This document shows positions 1 through 11,519 of a stretch of DNA of 64,000 nt, in pieces. This stretch comes from Channa striata. Taxonomy: Eukaryota > Chordata > Actinopteri > Anabantiformes > Channidae. A program made the position numbers and the translations under genes. Numbering within the stretch: the stretch's first letter is position 1; each line of letters begins with the position of its first letter. Below the pieces are notes generated by a model. It did not search any database. It was not told where the DNA came from and saw only the letters and a list, made by a program, of their open reading frames with translations. Location of the stretch: NCBI GenBank assembly GCA_033026295.1, contig CM065168.1, positions 38,886,875 to 38,950,874 on the forward strand. The letters run 5' to 3'.

Positions 1-67
1 CATTTAGGCTTGTTCTGCAAAATTCCATGGAATCTGTGCGAAGACACATCATTTCCAGCCTCAGACA

Positions 68-101
68 GGGAGGTGGGTGAGTGTGGGGGGGGTTGGGGGG
101 G
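68..101 (+). other. G-quadruplex motif, plus strand
   Basis: Four G-runs (68-70, 75-77, 85-92, 95-101) are separated by loops of 4, 7 and 2 nt. Confidence 0.65.
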
Positions 102-315
102 TTTGGTTGGACCCGAGCTGCACACCGCTACCATCAGCATAGTCTGTGCAGTTGAGTCATGGGGAAGTGATGGTGGCTTGCTGCTATTTTACTGCTATTA
201 GCACACTGCCACTCCATCTGTCAAATGTAGCAGCTCACTCTGCTGCTGCAAACTCCCGACCATTTTATACACACTTTATTTTCTTGTGCTGAAAGTATAT
301 AAGCCAGCCAAGGAC

Positions 316-352
316 AAAAAAAAAAAAAAAAAAAGAAGAAGAAGAAGACGAC
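316..352. repeat. Poly-A followed by GAA and GAC triplets
   Basis: A run of about 19 A is followed by (GAA)n and three GAC units. It is a simple repeat with no retroposon body recognised upstream. Confidence 0.85.
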
Positions 353-632
353 GACAGGCCATATTCCAGATCCTGGTGCGCAAGGAAACGCTAAGCAGGA
401 ACTGGACTCGCTGCCGGAACGTTCCACGTGGAACAAGGGGCGCTGACTGGGCGTGAAATGCGGCAGTGCACGGGCCATTTGTAGCAGAGCGGAAGGAAGG
501 AAGGGAGAGGTGGACGTTAGTGTCCGACTGGCACCGGTCCAAGCCAAGCGGTGGCGTGTGCACTTCTATCTGTGTGCTGATTGATGAAATGAACTCCGGG
601 TCTGGGAAATTGATTCTGGCTGAGGCTGATCT

Positions 633-656
633 CCCCCCATCCCACCCCACCCCCCC
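633..656 (-). other. G-quadruplex motif in the sense strand
   Basis: The plus strand reads C6-AT-C3-A-C4-A-C6, so the minus (gene sense) strand has four G-runs of 3-6 with loops of 1-2 nt. This is a very compact G4 motif that would also be in the pre-mRNA. Confidence 0.75.
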
Positions 657-1599
657 TCATCTCTCCCCCCTCGGGTGCACCGAGCTCCCGTCCCCTCGTT
701 TCTTCGAACTCCCGCTCCTTCCTGTTACACCAGTCGGGTTCATCTCGCTTCTCTTCTCACACCGATGCTGACGGCTGATCCCAAAATGGGGAGGGGAAAC
801 ACAGCACAAACAAGGCAGCAGACCTTGTTCCCGCTGTCCTCTTCTATCCGACGGGATGTCTCTGGGCACAGGTGAAGCTGTTGCACCTTTTCTTCCTTTT
901 CTTTTTGTCCGTTTCATTTTACCTGCCAAATCATCTGACTTCTTTGAGAATCCTTTTGACTTTAAATATTTGAAGAAAGCTTCTCTAGTAAGCGGGTGGT
1001 TGTGCTCGTGTACTGTAGGTAACTTACTGAGGAATCACCTTTTTGATTTCTGTCTCTGGTTTCGTCTTTGTACTGCAGAATCCCCAGACAGTGGCCTGTT
1101 ATTTACCACAAATGCAAACCGTCTCCTTTTTCCGTAAGTATATATTTCACTGTATTATAAAGGGGTCCTTCCCACTAATTTCCGGTAATAATGTCAAAGT
1201 CAAAATTCTGTCAAAACATCCTGAACTTAGCACAGCAGCAGAATCAGGGTGAACCGAAAATGTAGCTGTTAGAATTATTGAACTGGAATTAAACTTGAGG
1301 TGTCATTATTGTGCGAGCATTTTGAAAATGATAATTCCACTCAAGCACATTCTCAGGCTTTAAAGTATGGACTAATATAAATCTCATCTCAACGAAGGGG
1401 TTCAATTAAAAGACTCCAAGAAACACACAACAACCGCAAAAAGATGCAAAATGATGAACAATGACCAGTGAAAATGACATTAAACACCACACACCCAAGA
1501 TACAAAGTGACACGAAACACATGTAAAGTTTCCACCAACAGACTCAAAACTAACACTCGATCAGCAGAATCAACACTGACGCATCCTTCAAACTAACTA

Positions 1600-1775
1600 A
1601 ATGGCAACTGGACTGCAGGTATATATTGATACTGAAACTGCTTCTCAGTCACACACAAGTTCAGTGTCTTGCTTAAGGACAGTCCAACATGTGACCAGAG
1701 GCACCGGGAATCGAACCAACCAAGAACTGCAGGATTGCTCGACAAGCGCTCCACGTCCTGTGCCACAGCGGCCCA
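1600..1775 (-). mobile_element. tRNA-derived SINE remnant
   Basis: Read on the minus strand, the segment starts like a tRNA head. It has an A-box-like TGGCACAGGACG (1754-1765) and, about 40 bp on, a perfect B box GGTTCGATTCC (1707-1717). The following body contains CTTAAGCAAGACACTGAAC, a phrase common in teleost interspersed repeats. These two RNA polymerase III promoter boxes in tRNA spacing define SINEs. The 3' end is uncertain; the SINE or its tail may extend towards 1420. Confidence 0.75.
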
Positions 1776-4642
1776 AAGTATTTTAATGGATCCTTGCACA
1801 TGGGGAGGTCTCTGTTTATGAGGATGCAGGGATCTTCACCTTTCAACAAACTGACTTTTTATCGTTTTATCGTCTTGTTGCGATCCCCAAACGTGGAGCC
1901 CCCCCTTGTTTTCCCTCCTCTGAGGTCACCCTGTGCTGTGATACTCCCCCCCCCCCGCTCATCTTTTCATGCAAAGGTGTCATTTTAATGAGGGTCGGAG
2001 CTCAATATCCTCCCCGTATCCTGCAAATTCACACTCACTTGGCTCCTACTAAGGCGCAAGATATTATTTTTGATCTTTTATGTGTGGAAGGGAGGAGCGG
2101 GCACGATTCACTGTACATCCCAGGTCTTCAACTTGAAACGAATGCCCCAGGAAGAAGCTATTTCGAAAGCTAGGATCCTGGACTTAAGCTTGGCACAGCA
2201 TATGTAGACATAATCACAGTAATTGGACGCCCATAATGTCACAGCCTATAAGCAAGCTGCCATTAATACGAGCAAAAAGGCACGAGAGGGAGGCGGCCAT
2301 TTTTATCATGTTTTTCAAAATCAAAGGACAAAACAAGAGAAAAATTCCTGCAGGGTAAATGCAAAACACGGGGAGTCGATCATCATGTGCTTTGTAGCTT
2401 CATCAAGGCCAAATGCTGCTCTGTGGGATTCAATTGGCTTTGACATGTAGCAGATATCAGTGTTTATGAACAACTGAAGAACAAGTCATAGCTGATCATT
2501 GTTCCATCTGCAACGGGCTGACTGAGGCAGCCAGGCTGCCGCAGGCTGCGGATACGGACGTGACGCGGCACACGAAGCGCTTCGTACCGAAACTCCCTCC
2601 CGCCCCTAACGAGACGGAGACCTCGGCACCAGGTACGTTTCAGTGCCATCTACTTATTTCCCAATTAAACAAGAAGGAAGCCCTCAATTCAGACGAGAAT
2701 AACTCCTCGTCTGATTTAGACATCAACCACGGGCCCTGTATTTTTATTGTGGACCGGGCCTCTCCTTCACCACGAGCGCACCTGCACTCGCACGATGTGC
2801 CTTTTCCCCCCCCAAGTGCTGCCGAAGTCTGTCTCCGAGCAGAGGGACGGCGCGGGCAGGTGCGCCTCTCATTTGCTTTGTATTCCTCTGCCAATCCCAC
2901 TTATGTCAACCACCGGGGCCCCGTTGGAGAAAACACTGCCCGATTTCCCTAATCGATGAAAGTCCCTCAAAGGCTGGCAGCGCGTGCAGTCAATGGCCGT
3001 GTTTACCTAAGGCCACAAATGTTCCTCCATTATTTCAGATTGTCAAGTAAAAGCGCTTGACTGTTGTTTGAATTTGTCAAGCCGGGGAGGGGACAGAACG
3101 GAGGGGGAGGTGTACAGCTGAGCAGCGACACTGTCACGCACGGACTGAAACAACTAACGAAAGGACAAGGTAAAGGAATTTCATGCAGGCGTTCACATTA
3201 GGAAGAAGCCAAAGGGCGACGAGGTCGACGGTTTTAGGTGGATTACTGTGGAATAAGGAAAATAACTGGGAGCGTATTGCAATAAAATGTATTAAATATT
3301 CGGAAACTAATAACATGATCATCAGAATAAACTTTAGCTTTTTTTTACCATAAATTAGCCGACATGCTAAATACTCAAGACAATTCATACAAAATCTGCC
3401 AAATAGTGACATATTAACACTGTACCTCAAACAGAGCCTTGACTCTATCTCTTATCCCCCGAACCTTGTTTTTTCTGTTTATTGTATTATTCATAACTGT
3501 TCTTCCTAATGCGTAAATGTGAACATCGTCAGCAGTTTTTAACACGGCCAATAACATCGTGTTAGACACTTGTTCCTGCTTAACATCCTTGTGGTGCGGG
3601 TGCAGGATACTAGTGTATTAGTTGTGTAATAATACATGACATTATTATGGTATTTACAACACCAGGACGGACTCTGCAGCGCTCATATTCGAGACGTATG
3701 TCAGCCAACCACCAGGCTGCACAGACAACTGGCTCCCAATTGGTTGATTTGTTTGCATAGTGTTTCCGCCGTATGGCATGTGTTTAGAATAACTAAAATG
3801 GAGAATACCATCCGTTTGCACATGTGAACAAACTTAAGCGCACTTTCCACTTGAATGCCAACTGCACAGCAACACGATTTTGCATAACTGAGTGCATTTT
3901 GATATGCCCCTGAGGCAAAATACATGTTAAACTTCAGCGCTTCAGATTAGCGCTGCAGAGCACACAGTACATATACTGTAAAACAACATCTGGCTCTAAT
4001 GTGCAGATTTACTGCAGCCATCTGTATGTCAGACAGAGATGTCAGCCTCTTCCTTAGTTCTCCTGTCAAGGTAAAAATGATTTTGATGACGGCTTAAATG
4101 CCACCGTGGGGATAACATAAAAATCAGCCGGTAGCCGGAGAAACAGCTGAGAGAGGCGATAGAGGCCTGCCTAAATTGGGACACATATGTATTATGCATT
4201 AGAGCGAATCATAACATGCCATGACTTTGGCTGACTTAGTAGTTAGAAGTTGACTTGCTGGTATAATGAGGTCACTTCTTTTGGCTCTTAAGTATTTGCT
4301 GAGAAATGTAAAAGTGTGTTACATGCCTAAGAGCTTTATTTTTGACTGATGCTATCCACTTACAGCATGTGGGTTATTTCGCTGGAAAGCAGTGCTGATG
4401 TTATGGTTTGGAAGCCTTTTCAAAATGAATGAGACACTGGAGTTATCCACAACTGATGTACTGCGCTTGGGAAATCGTACGAATGCGTAAGGTATTAGGA
4501 TAATATCACAGCATACTCGTGCAGAGCAAAATGACGATGCATGACTGATAAATTGGCAGGTTTGAGGCACTGATATGACATGATGCTAATGAAATTTGAC
4601 CCTTTGACTTAACATTGACACAAATAGAGGATGTGATACACT

Positions 4643-4990
4643 AGAGACTTGCACGGGTTCAATTTCGCAAGACCGCCCCTGCCCCCCGAGCTGATTTGTT
4701 ACTGGAGATCAGATCTCGACCCGACTTGACCCAGTAATATAAAGTCTGTGACCCAACCAACATCCATATGCTAATCTTAGTTAAACATGTAGGTTACATG
4801 TCTCTTTCTAAATTCATTAAATTGTCCACAATCAACACAAAGAGGCTAAAACAAGCAGAGAAGATTTGAGTTTTACTCTCCAAATCTGCATGTCGATTGT
4901 GGCCTTATGTCCAAATAGCTGCATCGTCGATTTGGGAATAATACATTTTTACGGGGTAGCTGCTTGTACTCGACCCAGTGCAGGTCTCTC
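4643..4990. mobile_element. Short inverted-repeat element, hAT-like MITE candidate
   Basis: The left end TAGAGACTTGCACGGGTT (4643-4660) is repeated in inverted form at the right end, where the plus strand reads ACCCAGTGCAGGTCTCT (about 4974-4990). The arms differ by one substitution and one extra base over about 17 bp. The interior is about 310 bp, AT-rich, with no ORF. The TAGAG start and length suit a non-autonomous hAT element, and internal phrases such as CTCGACCCGACTTGACCC occur in fish repeats as I recall. A clear 8-bp target duplication is not visible, so the family call is tentative. Confidence 0.55.
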
Positions 4991-7409
4991 ATGCCGGATT
5001 TGATCCCGGTCTGTGGGTTTGCGTTACAATTCTGCTCTAGTTCTTCTGCTCACTTCAAAAGGTCAAACTTCAAATTAAATGGCGAAAATAAAAATCACAG
5101 CAAAGTTGCCACAATGAATGCATGGAGAGTAAGGCATGAGGAAAATTTTGATCCAAATACCTGAACATAAAACCGGCAAGAGCGTTCTCTTTTCTGCAGC
5201 TGCAACCCAAAGAAAATGCAAGAGTTAGCAAAAGGTCAACTCAACATTTCTGCTTGAAGTACAGATTTCACATTAGTGAGAAGAAAAAAAACCCCCACAA
5301 GGTAAAGTTGCAAGTGAAATGATCATTTCACGTAAATTGTGTGAAAAGACGTACAGCCGCTACATACATTCATATTTCAGTATTACACTATTAATATACA
5401 TTTGGAACGAGATCTTCTGTGTTAATTAGCATAGAAATGAGACATACGGCATGTGAGAATATTCCTGTGATGCTCTTTGACATGTATTTTTATTTTTTAC
5501 TCGAGGAATTCAAGTGAAGGCTCGAGAGAGTTACTTATGCTTTAAACCTCTGCCACCACTGAAGCAGACACGGTGCAACAATTACAAACAATTTAGCATA
5601 CCTGCAAAAAAAAAAAAGAAAAAAAAGAGACAAAGCCGAGGCTCAAAGTGCTGTTCGCGCTGCATAAAGAGCGAATGGTTTTAATTGAGTTCTGGTACGA
5701 GCCAACCGGAGCTACGGTGTGGCTTAACAAGTCGGTTCTGGTACCGTGTAAATCCCATGCAGATTAGCTCCAAAGAGCACCGTCTCCCCGTAAAGGAGCC
5801 TCTTGCTCTACATCACAGCCCACTCTTCTGGAAACGCTCCCATCCGTACCGTTAGCCAGCTCCCCTTTGATCAGGAAAACGACACTGATCTCACCGTTTG
5901 CCAACTCAATCCTTTCATTGTGTGCTGGCACCGAGCATTGTGCTCCGCTATCAAAAAAAAAAATCAAAAAAAAGAAATCTTTAATTCGCTTAGCTCTTTG
6001 CAGATTGTGTCAAAATGATTGAACTCGGGAGGTAAACATCTATGACTGCCAGAGCAGAGAAGAAGAAGAGTTCTGCTGGCGCCGGTGTTTCCTTGGGGAT
6101 ACCGCTCACTGGTAGAGGAATTCGAACACAGGAGAAAGCTGTGGGGACTGTTTCCATAGACGCACCAAACTGGAGTGTGAGAATCATAAATCATAAATAA
6201 GACCGTGGCCCCTTGAATAAATTATCCTGGTTTTGGAAGCATTTTACTCCCTTCAGCCCAGATATTTTTTTTTTATTCTCATATTTACAAGAGAAACTAT
6301 AGGCTACAACAGTAATCTCGACCACAGCAGCTGCCTCTACTTTCTGCGCTTTATGACAAACCTTGTTTTCAAGAGCTATTATAAACTCTAGTTGCTCCTC
6401 AATGCGAATTTACTCGTCGCGTTGCCGTCTGAGGCCTTTTTTCGGCCATCTTTACTGCCTCGCCTCTCCACCGGCGAAAAATGGCACTAAAATCTCAATG
6501 GGGACATCTGTGTCTGTTGCGGCAATGAAATAAAAACCGGCCCCCCTCGAAAAAAAAAAAAAGCTATCTGAGAACAGGTGTTCGTGTTCCTCCACAAGTG
6601 AAGCCGCTCCAGCAAATTAACGAGTGACATTTTGAATTTCACTGATGTTTGCTTTTCCGTTGGCTGCTCAGCAGACAGAAAGTATTATTTTAGCTTGCTT
6701 TGCCTGAGTGCCCCTTACTGTGCTCCGCTGTGAATTGGGGAATAAATGCATTAGCGTCAGGTTCAGCAAAAATGAAAACGCTGCACTCCCACCGCTTACA
6801 TCCAGCCCACTGAAATCTTAGACTGTCCCATTAGTAAAAATCAAGTGGTGCAAATGTAGTGCTTTTGACGAGCACGACACATGGGTAACATCTTTTAAAC
6901 TGCATCAAAGTGAAATTGATAGCATAACACATGATACTAGAGAAAGAAATGTGCTCGAGCTCTCCACTGAAATTGAAGTTGTGTTTTTAGTATGCATTAG
7001 ACCGCGGGAAAATGGAGGAGATCATTTTATCTGACAGCACAGGGCCAAGTAGCAGATCATTAAAAGAATGCCTACACTTCAGCTTTGACGGGATTGAAGT
7101 CTTGCGGTAGGTGCCGCACGCCTCCGTTTTGGAAATTGAGAAAGGGTTTTTCGGATGTCGGATGAAAACGTTAACGTGCAAAAAGCGGCACTTCAGAGGG
7201 AAAATTGTTCACCTGGAATTCCTCCATTTCAAGCCTGCTCCTTTGCAAATGATGATGTGAACAGTGCGGACAAGCAGGGGGCACGGGTCACCGTCCCTGC
7301 GGGCCGTGTTTATACAGGCTGTTAGCTCGTCGGAATATTCTTTTAAAGCCGGCGAGAGGTGGGAACGGGGCAGGTTTGATATGTCGCACGAATCGCTTCC
7401 TTTCACTAC

Positions 7410-7595
7410 CTTGTTGAGGCTGCGGGCCGCGCTGTCTTTGCCGCCCGGCGTGAGGTTTCTCAGCTGCACGTCCAGCAGATCCACCAGCTGAACCATGGCC
7501 TTCACCGTGTAGGTGATGTCCCCCGCCTGAAGATTGCTTTTGGTCTGCTCCGCCAGCTCCCTGGCGATGACTGCGGCGGTCTCTCCGGCTTTAAG
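7410..7595 (-). CDS. adgrl3: Latrophilin exon: N-terminal helices of GAIN domain
   Basis: This 186-nt exon (62 codons, phase 0 at both ends) lies between acceptor ctccttttcacag and donor gtagtg. It encodes LKAGETAAVIARELAEQT, then NLQAGDITYTVKAMVQLVD, LLDVQLRNLTPGG and KDSAARSLNK. This is the start of the alpha-helical subdomain A of the GPCR autoproteolysis-inducing (GAIN) domain, and it matches the latrophilin-3 pattern LTPGGKDSAARSLNK. N-L-T is a potential N-glycosylation site. The autoproteolysis site (GPS) and tethered agonist lie on later exons. The next family segment (RERSCRAYVQAMVET in mammals) was not found in 1-7409. Confidence 0.94.
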
Positions 7596-10524
7596 CTGTG
7601 AAAAGGAGAAACGAAAGGCTACTAACACAAAACAGAAAGAAATTACAAAAAACCCATCTTTGTGTTTTATTTTACTGTGGCACGCGCTTATTATTTTCTA
7701 CCTACACAATGGAAAAACACGACAAATTGCAATACACAAACACGTAGCCCCTTAAAATAACTGTCGTTTAGCCCATACATATTCCCAAACTGCTGCTATA
7801 TTGCACACAATTAATGTGCTGAGACGATACTCGGCTGAGTGTACACATGGGCCAATATTGTATCCGGAAGCAATTATGAAATCAACCATTGAGGGAATTT
7901 CCCCAGATAGTCTTAGACCTTTATGAAATTAGGGAGCTCTGCAGTTTGAGGGGAAGCTGTGTATATGTGGGGCGCAGTGGACAGATGCTGCTGGATATTC
8001 ATTTTGTGTTTGGGCATGTTTTTGTTAAGCGAAACATGACTATTTCCGTGTTTGCTTTATTTAGTTTTGCATACTTCCACATTTTCTTCCCCGCCAGCAG
8101 TGAATCAGGCAGACGGACAATTCATGGAGCTAAAGGTGGTTTATTTAGCTACGTAGCCAGCTGGTGCCTGAAACGGTCAGTTCCACCAACAAAAATCAAC
8201 GGTTGCCGGCTGAAAATGTCTGAAAAAAGAAAATAATCTTTTAAAACATCTGGATTGTAAACAATAAGTGCACTGACTAAGGTGAAGTGGGGTTTAGGTT
8301 GAAGCTCATGTCAAACGAGTCACGTATTTTAACAATAGTAGGAGAAATGTTCGTTGCCATTTCTTCCACGGGGAAACACTGTAATGTCTTTTGATTTATG
8401 GACGTGTACGTACGACTAATGAGACTCGCTATGAACTGATAGGTTCGCCCATAAACGTCGTCTTTGTACTTTGCCCAGTTCTTTACGCTGATCTTCTAAT
8501 TACAGCGTGCTGTACATCAAGCAGGTTGCTAATAATGTGAAGAGGTGCTCCTGGATGTCACCTGTTCCAACCTGTTTTTAATGAGCGCCCAGCACAAAGA
8601 CGGGACTTTAACAAGAATTTGAAAGTTACTATTAAAGACTTTGGTTTAAATTATTGGTCCAGTTGGTAAACTTGTCACGTTTGCTTTTCACATGCAGAAA
8701 AAGTCATGTGCAAAATGCAAAAGTCATGTCCACGCACTGGTTAAATGGATCAGGGTGCCGGGAAATAAAGTAAATTTAAAGCAGAACTGAGAACACATGC
8801 TATAAAAGGTCATCAACATGACAAAAGAAAACCATATTCAATATTATACGTATAACACGTAGAATAACAAATGATGTAATTGTTGGTCTTGATTGTCAAC
8901 AATAGCTCCAATGTGCAGGTCTGGTGCTGTAGTCCAAAGGTCAATTAGCAATTAAAACCAAAGTTTGGACTGATAGATTAGTCGCAGCAGGATGAGCCTC
9001 AAATCGCAGCGACTCCAACTAAAACAGGCCCACGCTGACTTACTCTGGCATCACCTGCCATCATCGCCCGCGAGTTTATTAGTTAGGCCAATTACTCGGC
9101 TTAAATTGGTCTTCACAGAGGTGCGTGCAGGGGAAGGCGTCCGTGGAAGATGTTGTCTTCCTTTCCCTCCCCGCTCTTGTCTCTTAATGAGGGGAGCTAC
9201 AGTGGGGACGCAGGGTAAATAGCTCTGCCTCGCTTTTTCCTCCCGCTCTTCCTGCTTATCTGACGCCCCTGCTTTCCCTTTTCATTCTCGACATCTTCCT
9301 TTCTCGTTCCGTCTACTGAACCATCTGGTAATGAGCACTACCACATACAGGACAATGGCGCTGGGTGTAAAATAACGAATTGGCAGATGGCTATTCCGGA
9401 TCTCTGACAGGTTGATCTTCATTAAAGTCTCGCTGTTTCCACTGCGACAGACGCACTACTCAATTGTGATTTGATTTTTAAAAAAAAAAAAGGATAATCA
9501 CAATTTTGGTGGAAACACACGCGTTACTCCGTCGCCACTCGTGCAGATTTGAACAGGCATTGCTTCACATTACAGTCAGGCGGCGGCTGTGTGCCTGCAA
9601 TAACGCAGCCAAAGAGCCACTGTAGCAAGTTCAGAAAGACTTTTGCTGTGGTTAATTTGTCCAAACCGCAGCCTGTAGTGGGGCTTTATTGCACCGCTCG
9701 AACGGTGCTGTGCTGCACGAAAATGCACCTGATAATTCCTCTCCCTTCCATTTTGTTCCCCAGCAGCCATTCTCCATCCATATCTGCAAAGTGCCGTTTG
9801 TTTAATGGGCCGAGCTCTGTGCTGTTGAGTAGATCATAAGTGTTATAACATGCGTGCCTCAGGGTCCTATGAGTTTACGGGAGAACATTTCCAACATCGC
9901 CTGCAATTCATAACCTGAAACTCTGATCCTCACTCGCGGTAAACTTCCCTTTTGATCCGATTCGATTACAGATTTAAAACTTGGGAAGCTTTATATGAGG
10001 CTTTGCATAATAACTAGGAGATTGAGGGTGGTGCATCGCAAATAGCGGCTGTATCATGTCTAAGACAGGAAAGTGGTCTGGATTACAGACAGCAGTCCAT
10101 TAGAAGAAGCGATGCAGTACTGGATTTCACTCCGTTTGGATTCGAGCACGCATGCACACACATGCGTAACCCCAACGAATCAACGACATAAAGTCACCAT
10201 GTAAGGATAGACAAAGAAGCAAAGAGTAAACCCACACACACAAGTGCAATGCATACACCCGTCACACTCATTGTGAGCTGTGGGAAATGTTATTTAGCAC
10301 AGGCTAAAAGGACGCAGTTCTGTTCAAAAGAAAAAACTCTCTTGAACCAATTTACACATCAAAATAACATTTAAACTCAATGCCAAATTCCCCAGGCTCT
10401 CTTTATGCTTGTCTGTGACTGTATTCCAAAGAGAGACGTGTGATGGAGGCACCAAACCAAAGGCTATTGTTACATTAACTAGCACATTTTCCTGCTTGTT
10501 ATTATATTTTGAAAGGCCCCGTAC
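7596..10524 (-). other. Intron between HormR and GAIN exons (2929 bp)
   Basis: It is bounded by donor gtacgg at 10524 and acceptor cacag at 7596. The interior is ordinary AT-rich intron with no long simple repeat and no recognisable transposon. Confidence 0.85.
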
Positions 10525-10628
10525 CTTCTGGCTGATGACGTTGACCCATGGGGAGGTGCAGTTGCTAAAGTCGGGTCCTTGGGGGTCCCAGTATCCCTCT
10601 GGACCAACGCACAGGTATAAGGCCACGC
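10525..10628 (-). CDS. adgrl3: Latrophilin exon: second half of HormR domain
   Basis: This 104-nt exon has a strong pyrimidine tract and acceptor (ctttcctcttcag) and donor gtacgg. It starts in phase 1 and ends in phase 0. Joined to the previous exon it reads TIG-VALYLCVGPEGYWDPQ and then GPDFSNCTSPWVNVISQK. The WDPQGPD.SNC.SPWV string is the conserved end of the latrophilin HormR domain, and the Cys residues pair with those on the preceding exon. N-C-T is a potential N-glycosylation site. The domain packs against the GAIN domain in the extracellular region. The ending ISQK leads directly into the LKAGET start of the next exon. Confidence 0.95.
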
Positions 10629-11038
10629 CTGAAGAGGAAAGAGAGACAGGGACAACAATCGCATGTTTCGTACTGTGGCACATCTGTCAAGGCGCGTGCG
10701 CTCAGGAATCATCTCCGGGTAAACAATTAAGCTTAGCCCCTTTTTTTTTCCGACTGCTTTTCCCATAGCGCAGCGACGGGCCGCACAACGCTTTCAGGCT
10801 CGTCATCTAAGCCGTAATTCCTCCGTATGTCAAGCACTTTTCTTATTTGCAAAACTTGTCCAAATAAAACCGCAATGTCCCAAGAAACACAATTCTTAAG
10901 TGATTAAATTAATGGATGTAGCAAAATGTAATTGGATGGTTTTATCTTATAGCGACTGAAATGAAGTTGCTTCACTTGAGGCCATCCAGGCTCGCCCAGA
11001 CAGCCACTGTATTTAATCATTAAAAGTCAGACAGCGTC

Positions 11039-11064
11039 TGTGTGTGTGTGTGTGTGTGTGTGTG
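11039..11064. repeat. (TG)n microsatellite
   Basis: About 13 uninterrupted TG units in the HormR intron. Confidence 0.97.
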
Positions 11065-11232
11065 ACACTCCGGCTCCTGCATGAGAAAGAAAATGCACCA
11101 AAATAGGTGCCAATTAAGTCCGCCATAGCTGAATTCATCACGAAAGGTCAATTAAGCTGCTTCGAGAAGATCGTGTCTGCTGACAGAGATGTGGTTTTGA
11201 TGAGTGAGTGTCAAATGTTCCATTTGGGCTTC

Positions 11233-11254
11233 CACACACACACACACACACACA
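11233..11254. repeat. (CA)n microsatellite
   Basis: 11 uninterrupted CA units. Confidence 0.97.
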
Positions 11255-11487
11255 GACCAAAAAAAAACTCCAGATCCTGAGTAAAATTAAGCGGTGTGAC
11301 AATCATCTGTTGAGCCTCGCTCACCGCGCTACGCCCTCCTCCAGCTGTGTTTAAAATAATAAGATATAACAAGGAATTGGATGCGTCAGATGAGGAGACG
11401 TACAGTACGATCAAACAAAGGTATCTGCGACGTGAATCCGGTGACTCAAACGCTAGAGAGAAACGCAAACATCTTCTCTGACGCACC

Positions 11488-11489
<2 letters not shown>

Positions 11490-11519
<30 letters not shown>
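11490..11519. repeat. (AT)n microsatellite
   Basis: About 15 uninterrupted AT units. Confidence 0.97.

Larger units (their letters stand above)
1..7409 (-). other. Intron downstream of the GAIN exon (continues beyond the window)
   Basis: No exon is recognisable on either strand. The ORFs present are short and low-complexity or non-conserved. The stretch holds a poly-A/GAA/GAC run, G- and C-rich runs (68-101, 633-656), a tRNA-derived SINE near 1600-1775, a hAT-like inverted-repeat element at 4643-4990 and several A-runs. A degenerate run of short A/C-rich units (roughly 1420-1530, GAAACACA/ATGACAT-like) lies beside the SINE and may belong to it. Confidence 0.7.

Noticed and set aside
2572..2585. 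14-bp perfect palindrome ACGAAGCGCTTCGT
   Set aside because: Expected by chance at least occasionally in 64 kb, and it has no supporting context.
1..7409. Expected next GAIN exon (QAMVETVNNLL region)
   Set aside because: No matching minus-strand coding sequence was seen; taken to lie below position 1.
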